Shown: positions 48,845 to 57,186 of the stretch, piece by piece | Layout: every line of letters begins with the position of its first letter | How positions within the stretch are numbered: position 1 is the stretch's first letter | Origin: Candidatus Pantoea varia | GTDB lineage: Bacteria > Pseudomonadota > Gammaproteobacteria > Enterobacterales > Enterobacteriaceae | Assembly (NCBI RefSeq): GCF_900115075.1 | Contig: NZ_FOVG01000002.1 | Coordinates: forward strand, 248,001-312,000 | Direction of reading: 5' to 3' | Length of the DNA: 64,000 bases | The notes under the pieces: generated by a model | Told to the model about the DNA's origin: nothing | Seen by the model: the letters and a program-made list of their open reading frames with translations, nothing else | Databases searched by the model: none | Translations under genes and position numbers: made by a program

Positions 48845-49207
48845 CTAATTACCTTGATAAATGCATCCCGCAGTGCATGTCTCTTTCACCACGACCGCAC
48901 TAAGAATCGATAATTGCGGCTTAATCTGATTCCATATCCATTCAGCCAGTACTTCGCTAGTAGGATTTTCCAAACCAGGGATATCGTTTATGTAGTAATG
49001 ATCCAGTCTGTCTAAAGTAGGCTTAAAAATAGCTTTTAGTTCGGCGAAATCTATAATCCAACCGGTATACTTATCCACCTCACCAGTAATCTCAAGGCGT
49101 ACCAAGAAAGAGTGTCCATGTAAGCGACCGCATTTATGACCCTCTGGCACATTGGGAAGACGATGCGCAGCTTCAAAAGAGAAGTCTTTGTATAACGTAG
49201 TTCTCAT
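48845..49207 (-). CDS. queD: 6-carboxytetrahydropterin synthase QueD, island copy
   Basis: A 120-residue protein, full length for QueD. It has the zinc histidines in FEAAHRLP and GRLHGHSF, the catalytic cysteine in HKCGRLHGH and the C-terminal [10 protein letters not shown]. The wording is very close to E. coli QueD. The enzyme makes 6-carboxy-5,6,7,8-tetrahydropterin, an early step to preQ0, the base that DpdA inserts. FolE, QueE and QueC are not in the window and must be supplied elsewhere. A good ribosome site (GAGGTG) lies before the ATG. It is transcribed in the same direction as the dpdE operon. Confidence 0.93.
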   Translation of the reverse strand: MRTTLYKDFSFEAAHRLPNVPEGHKCGRLHGHSFLVRLEITGEVDKYTGWIIDFAELKAIFKPTLDRLDHYYINDIPGLENPTSEVLAEWIWNQIKPQLSILSAVVVKETCTAGCIYQGN

Positions 49208-49619
49208 ATTTCACCTCGGTTTTTGTTATTTATAACAGAAATTTCTAGAGTTTTCCAGATGTACTGAGTTAGCTATTAATACGTGACGGAGTTGGAAAAG
49301 ATATTATGCTCCTTTCCTGACTAAGTTACTGTTGCCTGTGATTTAATTATGCAGCATGAGCATTAATTATGTACTTTCCCTATTTCATACTCCACTTTGA
49401 GCGCTTCAAAGTCAGAAATGTAAGGGTTTGAAAGGAGAAGAAATTAGACTAAAAGCTTCCATGGTTACATTTCTGTTCTCTTAAAGCTCAATAATTGCGA
49501 TCATTATTTCTGGCAATTATGGTTGCTTTGCAACCTATTCAACACTGCGTACGGTTGCAGTCGGATTTCTGATTTTTGGGGTAATATCGGGGCATAGCAC
49601 TAATTAAAAGTTATCTAAC
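49208..49619. other. AT-rich gap between queD and the split HNH gene
   Basis: About 410 bases without a credible gene. It must contain the queD promoter. I looked for a preQ1-type riboswitch ahead of queD and did not see one. Near 49545-49595 the bases GATTTTTGGGGTAATATCGGGG resemble the kind of sequence found at phage-like island ends, but this is only an impression. Confidence 0.4.
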
Positions 49620-50493
49620 TTAAGCCTTAAACACCTGCATCTGATGCCACTCAATAAACCGCTCAGCAGGCCACAGCATTTTATCTTTAGGTAGATGAAG
49701 CCTTTGCCCCTCAAGCGCCCAGAAAAGCTGGTCCACAATAGGGCTACGATTGACCCCACCTGATATCTGAATCTTCAGGTCTTCATCAATGCCGATAGCG
49801 CCTTTGTCGAATGCAGAATGGTGTACGGAACAGAGGGCCAGTCCGTTATTGACTTCACAAGGGCCACCATATTGCTTCCAGCGTATGTGCGCCGCCTCAA
49901 GTCCGACCAGCGCGCCATCCAGTCGCAGGTCATATCCACAAATGGCGCATTGCGAGTGATAAGCCCGTAAAATCATGTCGCGAAAGCGAGGGTCGCGAGT
50001 TCTCATCAGCGTGATTAAATCAAAGCCTAACAGTTCGGCCAGTTTAATCTGGAGACTCTCGGGAAAGCGTTCAGTCAGAATCTGCTGCGCCAGTTTGTCG
50101 ATCATTGCTGGATTTTTTTTGCAGCGTTTGATAATTCTCCTCATCAAATCCGCCGCTAACCTGATTTTCAATCAGCTCGCGCTTAGTCTGCTGCATGTTT
50201 CCTTTACGAGGACTGCAGTTCTCTGAGTTTTCGAGCGTCCAGAATTCCTCTGTTCTCAACCGCCAGAAAGGCATATTGGGATAGTACTCACGCCTTTTCG
50301 GACCAAACTCAATCAGTAGCCTGGTTAACGGCTCGTCAATCTCATTTCCATAGTTAAACAGCCGCGAATGTCCTTTCCTGTATTGGGATAATACATAGAG
50401 CAGCAATAGCGGTTTATGAGGGGCGCATTGATCGCCTTTGCGCCAGACCGCGACATCGGAAATGGCAGTCTGAAGTGATTGGGCTGGAGTCAT
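49620..50493 (-). pseudogene. SBD-HNH modification-dependent restriction endonuclease, split by a frameshift
   Basis: Two overlapping reading frames form one family-length protein of about 290 residues. The N-terminal part (from the ATG at 50493; VWRKGDQCAPHKPLLLLYVL, YYPNMPFWRL, KRELIENQVSGGF) is the sulfur-binding domain of phosphorothioated-DNA-binding endonucleases. The C-terminal part (NPAMIDKLAQQILTERFPESL, then an HNH region with CAICGYDLR, GLEAAHIRW, NGLALCSVHH) is the nuclease. They join at an A8 run on the minus strand (+ strand 50111-50118): seven A residues would restore one frame. It may be a decayed gene, a sequencing error, or slippage-dependent expression. Confidence 0.85.
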
Positions 50494-50705
50494 AGTCAGG
50501 GCTAAGCAACGGATAATTATTGCGATCATGCTCTTAAAAAGTATGAGATTCAATGCATGCTCACGAGAACATTCTGTGAGTTGCGTCCGTTGAAGCAGAA
50601 CACCAACGGCTTCATGCTAAACTGCATAAATGCTCCCCCAATATGAACCCTGATGATGAGGTTGGACCTGCATTGAGTCGCCTGACCGGACGCAATCCCC
50701 TGACC

Positions 50706-51491
50706 GTGAAATGGTTATACCGATGCCGGTCTCTGCCGCTGGTCATCGCGCTGCTGATGACAGGATGCGCCCGCTCTGACGCGCTGTGGACGGTCACGCA
50801 TGACCTCTGCATGAATAACTATCACTACCGTCGCGATCCGGCACCCTGCCAGCAAATCTATCTGCCGCAGGACAGCACACAGGGCTACAGCATCATCCAG
50901 AATCCTCGCCACAGGCTGCACTTTATTCTGGTGCCCACGGTGGCGATGTCCGGCATTGAGAGCATTGCGTTGACGCGGCCCGGACGTCCCGATTATTTCG
51001 GTTACGCCTGGTTGATGCGTTATCGTCTGATTGCGGCCTATGGTGCTGAAGTGCCTGAGGATCGGCTCGGCATGGCACTGAATTCCGCTTATGGCCGCAG
51101 CCAGAATCAACTGCATATTCATCTGACCTGCCTGCGGGAGGATGTCTATCGCCAGCTTCAGGCCGAGCGCCCCTTTATTAATAATGACTGGCGACCCTTG
51201 CCCGACCGTTTGCTGAATCATACCTATTATGCCCGTCGCGTTATGCAGCCGACGGCGATGGGGATCTATCCTGTCTCCTCCGTGGCGCGCCATTTCCGGC
51301 TGTCACCACCGCAGCTGGCGGAATCGGGTGTGGCGCTCATCCCGGCGACGTTCTCGGGAGAAAAAGGGTTTATCCTGCTAACCACCCGGCGCGGCTGGGA
51401 TAAGGGCAATCGGGCGTCCGTTGAGTCGCTACTGGATAAACGCTGTGCTATTCTTTCAGTGCCGCCAGCTGACGTTTCAGCTGCTCAGTAA
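50706..51491 (+). CDS. cdh: CDP-diacylglycerol diphosphatase
   Basis: A HIT-like phosphohydrolase of about 261 residues from the GTG at 50706. That start gives a clean lipoprotein-type signal (LPLVIALLMTGC, cysteine 21); an ATG at 50643 would add 21 residues before it. The catalytic HxH is in QNQLHIHLTC at residues 137-139. The family cleaves CDP-diacylglycerol to phosphatidate and CMP at the membrane. Length and wording match enterobacterial Cdh. First core gene beyond the island. Confidence 0.9.
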   Translation: MKWLYRCRSLPLVIALLMTGCARSDALWTVTHDLCMNNYHYRRDPAPCQQIYLPQDSTQGYSIIQNPRHRLHFILVPTVAMSGIESIALTRPGRPDYFGYAWLMRYRLIAAYGAEVPEDRLGMALNSAYGRSQNQLHIHLTCLREDVYRQLQAERPFINNDWRPLPDRLLNHTYYARRVMQPTAMGIYPVSSVARHFRLSPPQLAESGVALIPATFSGEKGFILLTTRRGWDKGNRASVESLLDKRCAILSVPPADVSAAQ

Positions 51492-51784
51492 ACAAACCTC
51501 ATCACCCTGAATCCTCCACCGCCCCAGCCACACTGCTGTAACCAAATCTTCTCCCTGCACGAACCCAACTAGCAATAACGATCCCCTCGCAGAAAAACCA
51601 GCCCATGGCTCACGCCGTAACGTAGGACCATCGGCCCAACTTCCCTCGTGCTGCCAGTGGCATCCTGTCATGCACACGTTATAAAAACCCTCTCTTAAAC
51701 AGAGTCATCGACAGCGGGAAACTTCTGGTAGAATGCCGATAAAATGAAACAGTGTTTCATTTATTGAAAATAATCGGAGGCAAT

Positions 51785-52360
51785 ATGTCCAAAAATGCAG
51801 CATTACTCCTGGCCACAGGATTTGAAGAAGCAGAAGCGTTTATTACTCTCGATATACTTAGCCGGCTGGGCATCACAGTCACCACCGTTGCCTGTCAGCC
51901 TCAGCGCGAGATCGTCAGCTACCACGGTGCCGTTATTAAAACAGATACGCTGATTGAAGAATTACAGGACTCACATTTATTCGATGCGCTAATCATGCCT
52001 GGCGGGCCTGAGGGTTCTAAGAACCTGGCCGCCAGTCCTGCTGTTGCTGCTTTAATCCAGCGACATGATGAAGCCGGAATGTTGATTGCGCCAATCTGCT
52101 CTGCCGCCGCCCGGGTGCTGGGTGGCAATAACCTGCTCAAAGGCCGTCGTTATACCTGCTCAGGCGAGCTGGGGCTGGAGGTAACAGATGGCGAGTATGT
52201 GATGGAGGATGTGGTGGAGGATGGCAATCTGCTCAGTGGCCGGGGGCTGGGTGTCGCCTTCGATTTTGCATTAACGCTTGCTGAGCGTCTCACCGGTAAT
52301 AAAGGCGCGGTCGATTTCCAGGCTGAACATATCTATTACCGTCCGTGGCTGAACAGGTAG
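51785..52360 (+). CDS. DJ-1/PfpI family protein
   Basis: A 191-residue class I glutamine-amidotransferase-like protein. It has the conserved glutamate in GFEEAE near residue 13, the PGG turn (IMPGGPEG), and the nucleophile-elbow cysteine at residue 105 (APICSAAARVLG). The start at 51785 follows the ribosome site CGGAGG. Members act as chaperone, deglycase-like or stress proteins; YajL is the nearest well-known enterobacterial relative, but the exact role is not certain. Confidence 0.87.
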   Translation: MSKNAALLLATGFEEAEAFITLDILSRLGITVTTVACQPQREIVSYHGAVIKTDTLIEELQDSHLFDALIMPGGPEGSKNLAASPAVAALIQRHDEAGMLIAPICSAAARVLGGNNLLKGRRYTCSGELGLEVTDGEYVMEDVVEDGNLLSGRGLGVAFDFALTLAERLTGNKGAVDFQAEHIYYRPWLNR

Positions 52361-52424
52361 CCTCGCTAAACGCCCCTGAATTTCAGTGAGCCGCACAGCG
52401 CGCTGATTATTGTGATGCCAGCAA

Positions 52425-52454
52425 AAAGAGACACCGAATCCTCAGTGTCTCTTT
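52425..52454. terminator. Relic terminator, duplicate of the aldolase terminator
   Basis: A perfect ten-pair stem AAAGAGACAC/GTGTCTCTTT with loop CGAATCCTCA and A/T runs. The loop and lower stem nearly match the terminator of the intact aldolase gene (54248-54273), showing that the duplicated block includes the terminator. It can also terminate the DJ-1/PfpI gene. Confidence 0.75.
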
Positions 52455-52490
52455 GAATCGCAGCCGGGTTCCACACGACTGGCGACTGGC

Positions 52491-52746
52491 TTACCGATAC
52501 AAGGCCGCTTTCCCCACCGAACTAAACAGCGCCATCTTCGTCGCGACCACTTCACCTGCCGCCTGCATCGGTTTAAAAAACAGCGAATCAGGTTCGTGTC
52601 CGCCCTGTTTTAGCTCCTGCTCCAGCGCCACGAAAAAGCCTTTTTAATGTCGCTGGAGATATTGATTTTACCGACGCCATAACGGATCGACTTCGCGACC
52701 TCGCTGTCTTTGTTGCCCAAACGGCCATGCAGTACACGTGGAATAT
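52491..52746 (-). pseudogene. Relic of the 3' end of a ketose-bisphosphate aldolase gene
   Basis: About 256 bases matching the last 256 bases of the intact aldolase gene at 54300, including the stop codon, at roughly 90 per cent identity by eye. A one-base deletion near 52645 and several substitutions break the frame, and similarity fades beyond 52735. It is in the same orientation as the intact gene. The type VI effector cassette lies exactly between the two copies. Confidence 0.92.
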
Positions 52747-52980
52747 TAATTAATAGTAAACTAGTCATTTATATATAATTGTTAAGCTATAACATCTCTG
52801 TTACTCTCCGGTTAAATAACAAGCCATAAACACATATTAATTACATTTGTTAAGTAACTTGCTGCTAACATAATCATCCTATTTATTAGTCTCAGAATTT
52901 TTCCAGGAGAAATTAATCCTCATTTTCTTTTCACCAGCGTAGGATAAGCGCACAAAGGATTATAGATGTAAAGATTCTCA

Positions 52981-53496
52981 ATGGCTCTACATGGAAAGTT
53001 TGTTATTAATGATGCTGACTACTCACCGTTATCCTTTCCGGGTGTGGGAACGTTTTTAGCGTTCTCTGGCAACGGCGCTTATCGTAATCGTGGTGCCTGC
53101 GGAATGATTCCCAGAGAGGGGCCCTTACCGGCGGGTAAATACTGGATTGTTGACCGTCCTCAGGGAGGCCTTAAATCGCAACTAAATGCCGGTGTAAGGG
53201 ATATTTATAACCACTTCGCCAGCGGCGCTACGTTCAGGCATTCCGAATGGTTTGCGATATTGCTGAATGATTGGTCGGTCGACGATTACACGTGGGTTGA
53301 AAATGTTAAGCGCGGTAACTTCCGTTTGCATCCCGGTGTAGTATCTGAGGGTTGTATTACACTTCAACATGATTCTGATTATGCTATGTTACGTAATGCA
53401 TTACTGAGAACGCAAATGATAGAGGTCCCTTGCATGAGGAATCTGATGGCCTATGGAACGATCGAGGTAATTTCCAATGGCAAAAAATGCCCTTAG
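52981..53496 (+). CDS. Tlde1-like (DUF2778) effector, second copy
   Basis: A 171-residue protein without signal peptide. It has the same hallmarks as the effector at 1897: GPLPAGKYWIV near residue 47, histidine 117 in RLHPG, and cysteine 125 in SEGCITL. It begins ALHGKFVINDADYSPLSFPGVGTFLAFSG. It would act on peptidoglycan stem peptides in the periplasm of a rival cell after type VI delivery. There is no hcp, vgrG or PAAR gene beside it, so its carrier must be encoded elsewhere. It overlaps the next gene by 20 bases. AT-rich flanks indicate acquisition. Confidence 0.8.
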   Translation: MALHGKFVINDADYSPLSFPGVGTFLAFSGNGAYRNRGACGMIPREGPLPAGKYWIVDRPQGGLKSQLNAGVRDIYNHFASGATFRHSEWFAILLNDWSVDDYTWVENVKRGNFRLHPGVVSEGCITLQHDSDYAMLRNALLRTQMIEVPCMRNLMAYGTIEVISNGKKCP

Positions 53497-53998
53497 TGTT
53501 TTCATCAAAATAGCGCTGTTTGCTACGATTATGCTGATCGTCGCTAAAGTAGTCCCTTATGACGGGTTTGTTAACTCTATAACAGCATTGTTTGATTTTA
53601 AAAGTGCTCAGAGATTTACCCATTTTATTCTGGGTGAACCTGACTTAGAGACCTGGGAATCGTTAAAAGATTATTTCAGTCTTTTAATCAATACACTTAT
53701 CAGCATTCCTGTCATGAGCGCGGTTATCACTTTTTTTAACGGCGTTACGCTTAAAATCAGGCCGGCTTATCTCCCTAAAGAATGGACATTTTCTACATTA
53801 CGTCGGTTAGTAAAGGCATTCGCGTTTACATTCATTTTTTGGGTACTGTTCCGCTTCTTGCCGTATGACTCTTTTGTTACAGATGAACATACGTTTTCCG
53901 CTTTCACTCTGGCAACACTTGTAGTGTTAAACCTGCTATTAACGATTGCCTGTTACTGCTTTATCACGAAGAAAATGAATTTTAAAAAGAGTTTATAA
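53477..53998 (+). CDS. Four-helix membrane protein, probable immunity protein
   Basis: A 173-residue inner-membrane protein with four hydrophobic segments near residues 8-25, 70-92, 112-130 and 145-165. The two halves look alike: each has a helix followed by a PYDxFV motif (VVPYDGFVNS near residue 27, FLPYDSFVTD near 132), suggesting an internal duplication. The start lies inside the effector gene, so translation is coupled. Immunity against the Tlde1-like toxin is inferred from position; periplasmic loops could capture the toxin. Confidence 0.62.
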   Translation: MAKNALSVFIKIALFATIMLIVAKVVPYDGFVNSITALFDFKSAQRFTHFILGEPDLETWESLKDYFSLLINTLISIPVMSAVITFFNGVTLKIRPAYLPKEWTFSTLRRLVKAFAFTFIFWVLFRFLPYDSFVTDEHTFSAFTLATLVVLNLLLTIACYCFITKKMNFKKSL

Positions 53999-54000
53999 AA

Positions 54001-54189
54001 ATGCCTGTAGCTATTGAGTTGGATCGTTCTAAAAACGGGATCATTAAGGCAGCCCAGGACACTATTCTTGCCGAAAAAGAACGGCGTCACCAGAGCATCC
54101 AGGCTGGTCTTGCTGATGTAGACGCAGGGCGTATGGTGATTCACTCGGACATGGTTGATTTTAACAATCGCTTGAAGAAAACCCGTTAA
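54001..54189 (+). CDS. Small protein with antitoxin-like C-terminus
   Basis: A 62-residue protein starting three bases after the immunity gene. The segment EKERRHQSIQAGLADVDAGRMVIHSDMVDF resembles the C-terminal part of RelB/ParD-type antitoxins (the common form reads GLADVEAGRVV.H). No toxin gene follows, so it is either an orphan, a remnant, or unrelated. Its place in the cassette suggests it came with the effector genes. Confidence 0.5.
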   Translation: MPVAIELDRSKNGIIKAAQDTILAEKERRHQSIQAGLADVDAGRMVIHSDMVDFNNRLKKTR

Positions 54190-54247
54190 AGTAAAATTTA
54201 TCAGGTACCTAAGGATCAGTATGAAATCACGCATCTCAAAACCCAAA

Positions 54248-54273
54248 AAAGGCACCGATCCCTCAGTGCCTTT
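54248..54273 (-). terminator. Aldolase operon terminator
   Basis: An eight-pair stem AAAGGCAC/GTGCCTTT with loop CGATCCCTCA, followed leftwards by a T run. It ends the PTS-aldolase transcript. Confidence 0.8.
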
Positions 54274-54299
54274 CCCAATCTCAACTCCGACACAATCTC

Positions 54300-55160
54300 T
54301 TACCGATACAGCGCCGCTTTCCCCACTGAACTAAACAGCGCCATCTTCGCCGCCACCACTTCACCTGCCGCCTGCATCGGTTTAACAAACAGCGCATTAG
54401 GCTCGTGTCCGCCCTGTTTTAGCTCCTGCTCCAGCGCCACGAAAAACGCCTTCTTCATGTCGCTGGAGATATTGATTTTACCGACGCCATAGCGGATCGA
54501 TTCCGCGACCTCGCTGTCTTTGTTGCCCGAACCACCATGTAGCACCAGCGGGATATCCACCACCTTACGGATCTGCTGCAGGCGCTCGATATCCAGCTTC
54601 GGCTGCTTCCCTTTGGGGTAGAGGCCATGCGAGGTGCCGATAGCGACCGCCAGCGTATCGGTGCCGGTCTCGCGCACAAAGGTCTCGGCCTGCTGCGGAT
54701 CGGTATACAGAATCTCGTTACTGCCGCCTTCGCCGCTGCCTTCCGCTACACCGATAGTGCCCAGCTCCGCTTCCACGGAGACATTAATCGTGTGTGCTAT
54801 CTCGACAATCTTCTTCGTCAGCGCAATGTTCTGCTCAAAAGGATGAGACGAGGCGTCGATCATCACCGAGGTAAAACCGGCGTACATCGCTTTCATCACC
54901 TCTTCCAGCGAACGGCCATGGTCCAGATGGATCACCACCGGCACCCGCGCCTGAATCGCCAGCGTCCGCAGATAGCCAATAAATTCCGGGCCGGTGAAGG
55001 CCATCTCTTCAGGATGGATCTCAAGAATCAGCGGTGAATCCAGTCGCTCGGCAGTCTCAACCGCCACGCGGCCAAACTCCGCGCTGGCGATGTTGAATGC
55101 ACCGACACCAAATTGATGACGCTGGGCAACGCTGAGCAGATCTTTCATGTTGTAAAGCAT
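54300..55160 (-). CDS. Class II ketose-bisphosphate aldolase (GatY/KbaY-like)
   Basis: A 286-residue zinc aldolase with the usual length for GatY/KbaY enzymes. It has the zinc-ligand segment VVIHLDHGRSLEE near residue 78, EAELGTIGVAEGS near 132, a second set of zinc histidines in AIGTSHGLYPKG near 173 and LVLHGGSG near 202. It splits a ketose-1,6-bisphosphate into two triose phosphates. It is six bases downstream of the PTS IIBC gene, so the operon probably imports and breaks down one ketose. Its 3' end has a decayed duplicate at 52491. Confidence 0.9.
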   Translation of the reverse strand: MLYNMKDLLSVAQRHQFGVGAFNIASAEFGRVAVETAERLDSPLILEIHPEEMAFTGPEFIGYLRTLAIQARVPVVIHLDHGRSLEEVMKAMYAGFTSVMIDASSHPFEQNIALTKKIVEIAHTINVSVEAELGTIGVAEGSGEGGSNEILYTDPQQAETFVRETGTDTLAVAIGTSHGLYPKGKQPKLDIERLQQIRKVVDIPLVLHGGSGNKDSEVAESIRYGVGKINISSDMKKAFFVALEQELKQGGHEPNALFVKPMQAAGEVVAAKMALFSSVGKAALYR

Positions 55161-55165
55161 AGGTT

Positions 55166-56590
55166 TTATCCTTGTTGTTCAGGAACGGAGATATCTTTTT
55201 TCAGAAACAGCAGGATCAGCGCCGTCAGCAGACTACCTGCAGCAATCGCAAACAGATAAGCCATGACATGGCTGATCACATTAGGAATGAAGATGACGAA
55301 AATGCCGCCGTGTGGGGCGCGGGAAGCACAGCCCAGCATCATGGACAGGGCGCCTGCGAGGCCGGAGCCCGCCACAATGGCCGGGATGACGCGCAGCGGA
55401 TCGGCAACCGCGTAAGGAATCGCGCCTTCGGTAATGAATGACAGACCGAGGATGTAGGTGACTTTGCCGGTTTCCCGCTCCTGCTCGGTAAACTTACGGC
55501 GGAACAGGGTGGTCGCCAGCGCGATACCCAGCGGCGGCACCATGCCCGCCGCCATACAGGCCGCGATCGGTCCATAAATCCCGCTCGACATCAGGCCAAT
55601 CGCAAACATACAGACAGTTTTATTCAGCGGACCGCCCATATCAAAGGCCACCATCATGCCGAACAGCAGGCCGAGGAGGGCGGCGTTAGCGTTACCCAGA
55701 GAACTCAGGAAGTCGGTCAGCCAGCCGAGCAGCATTTTGATCGGCTCACCAATCAGCAGCGCCATCAGTGCACCGGTCAGCAGCACACTCAGCAGAGGCA
55801 CAATCAAAATCGGTTTCAGGCCGGCGACGGCTTTGGGCAGGTGAATATGGTTATTGATCAAAAGCGTGATATATCCGCCCAGGAAGCCCGCAATCAGCGC
55901 ACCGAGGAAGCCGGAACCGGTATGGATCGCCATCATCCCGCCCACGGCGCCCGCCACGATGCCCGCTTTGCCGCTGATAGACTGGCTGATCCCCAGTGCC
56001 AGAATCGGCAGCATCAGGGCAAAGGCCGAACCGCCACCGATGTCAGAAAGCATCTTTGCTATCGGGCTGAAATTCGCGTCCCCTGGTGTGGCTGCGGTAA
56101 TCCCGAATGAAAAGCTCAGGGCGATCAGGATGCCGCCCGCCACCACAAACGGGATCATCAGGTTCACGCCGGTGATCAGATGCACATAAATCTCTGACAT
56201 CCACGAACGGGAACCCGACGCCTCTCTGCCATGGTTAGCTGGTTCAGACGCATTAGTCTGTGGGGCGGAGTCAACCAGCCTGGGGGCCAGATCACCGTTA
56301 ACAATCGCGCTGAGCAAGCCTTCAGCGTCTTTTGCGGCACGGGTAACGGGCACCTCAATCACGTTTTTATGCTGGAAGCGCGCCATCTCAACTTTCTTAT
56401 CTGCGGCGATCAACACCACGTCGGCCCGATGAATATCGTCGTCGCTGAAAATATATTCGCTTTCAATCGCGCCCTGGGTTTCAACTAATACATTCAGGCC
56501 CAGTTTTTTAGCAGCTTTTTTTAAATTACTTTCGGCAAGGTAGGTGTGAGCGACACCTGTAGGACAGGCGGTAATGGCAATGATGTTCAT
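55166..56590 (-). CDS. PTS fructose-type transporter subunit IIBC
   Basis: A 474-residue protein with an N-terminal IIB domain (phospho-accepting cysteine 9 in ITACPTGVAHTYLAE) and a C-terminal IIC membrane domain of about eight to ten helices, containing FDMGGPLNKTVCMFAIGLM and FITEGAIPYAVADP. This is the fructose/mannitol family fused IIBC form. It phosphorylates a ketose during import. Together with the separate IIA gene upstream it forms the complete permease. A private regulatory gap of about 105 bases precedes it. Confidence 0.93.
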   Translation of the reverse strand: MNIIAITACPTGVAHTYLAESNLKKAAKKLGLNVLVETQGAIESEYIFSDDDIHRADVVLIAADKKVEMARFQHKNVIEVPVTRAAKDAEGLLSAIVNGDLAPRLVDSAPQTNASEPANHGREASGSRSWMSEIYVHLITGVNLMIPFVVAGGILIALSFSFGITAATPGDANFSPIAKMLSDIGGGSAFALMLPILALGISQSISGKAGIVAGAVGGMMAIHTGSGFLGALIAGFLGGYITLLINNHIHLPKAVAGLKPILIVPLLSVLLTGALMALLIGEPIKMLLGWLTDFLSSLGNANAALLGLLFGMMVAFDMGGPLNKTVCMFAIGLMSSGIYGPIAACMAAGMVPPLGIALATTLFRRKFTEQERETGKVTYILGLSFITEGAIPYAVADPLRVIPAIVAGSGLAGALSMMLGCASRAPHGGIFVIFIPNVISHVMAYLFAIAAGSLLTALILLFLKKDISVPEQQG

Positions 56591-56639
56591 AAACGTTCTC
56601 CAGTGAAAATTTTATATTTATGTTTTTCGGTCTGAAGGG

Positions 56640-56654
56640 ATGGCTACAACCTGG
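56640..56654. promoter_or_regulatory. Shared 15-base motif upstream of PTS IIBC
   Basis: ATGGCTACAACCTGG on the + strand, 50 bases ahead of the IIBC start. The same sequence with one change lies upstream of the PRD regulator gene (58782-58796). A candidate operator for the operon's regulator. Confidence 0.5.
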
Positions 56655-56697
56655 AATACCTCCTTAATTTTTTATTTCATGATAATCTCCGGTTTAA

Positions 56698-57171
56698 TCA
56701 GGCTCCCGAGCGGGATAACAGTAAATGAAACATCTCTTCGCGATGCGGGACAGTAAGTAATTGCTCAACCACATCTTCATCACCTAACGCGATGGATATT
56801 TTGGCGAGCATTTTTATATGGCCCACATCTTTATCGGACTCTTTTACCGCGAAAAGAATAACCAGCCGGACTTTGGTGCCATCGATGGTCTCCCACGGAA
56901 TATCGCGGCGTAAACGGCCCACGGCAATCCGGGTTTTTGCCACAGCAGCGGATTTACCGTGCGGAATCGCAATGTGATTTTCAAATCCGGTGGAGCCTAA
57001 TTCCTCGCGCAGATAAACATCGTTCAGAAACGCAGCTTTATCGGTGACGGCTCCGGTCTGGCAGAGCAGGTCGGTCAGCTGAGAAATAATCTGTTCTTTC
57101 GTCTGGCAATCGACATCGAGAATAATACACTCTTCTGTCAGGACTTCATTAATAGCCACGGCTGTCGTCAT
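56698..57171 (-). CDS. PTS fructose-type subunit IIA
   Basis: A 157-residue IIA domain with the phosphorylated histidine at residue 71 (NHIAIPHGKSAAV), an exact match to the fructose/mannitol family pattern. It accepts phosphate from HPr and passes it to the IIB domain of the neighbouring gene. It starts 15 bases after the regulator gene and is surely co-transcribed with it. Confidence 0.93.
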   Translation of the reverse strand: MTTAVAINEVLTEECIILDVDCQTKEQIISQLTDLLCQTGAVTDKAAFLNDVYLREELGSTGFENHIAIPHGKSAAVAKTRIAVGRLRRDIPWETIDGTKVRLVILFAVKESDKDVGHIKMLAKISIALGDEDVVEQLLTVPHREEMFHLLLSRSGA

Positions 57172-57186
57172 TTTGCTTCTCCATTA

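Noticed and set aside
49208..49290. Possible preQ1-type riboswitch ahead of queD
   Set aside because: The leader lacks the expected short hairpin and A-rich tail of that class; only an ordinary ribosome site is visible.
50494..50705. Right-hand attachment site of the island (copy of the leuX 3' end)
   Set aside because: Read through to cdh, no stretch matched the tRNA end; the boundary is placed from gene content only.
51477..51677. A 66-residue leftward reading frame after cdh (WAGFSARGSLLLVGF)
   Set aside because: It faintly recalls small toxin domains but lacks their core residues, has no good ribosome site and overlaps the cdh end; I could not support it as a gene.
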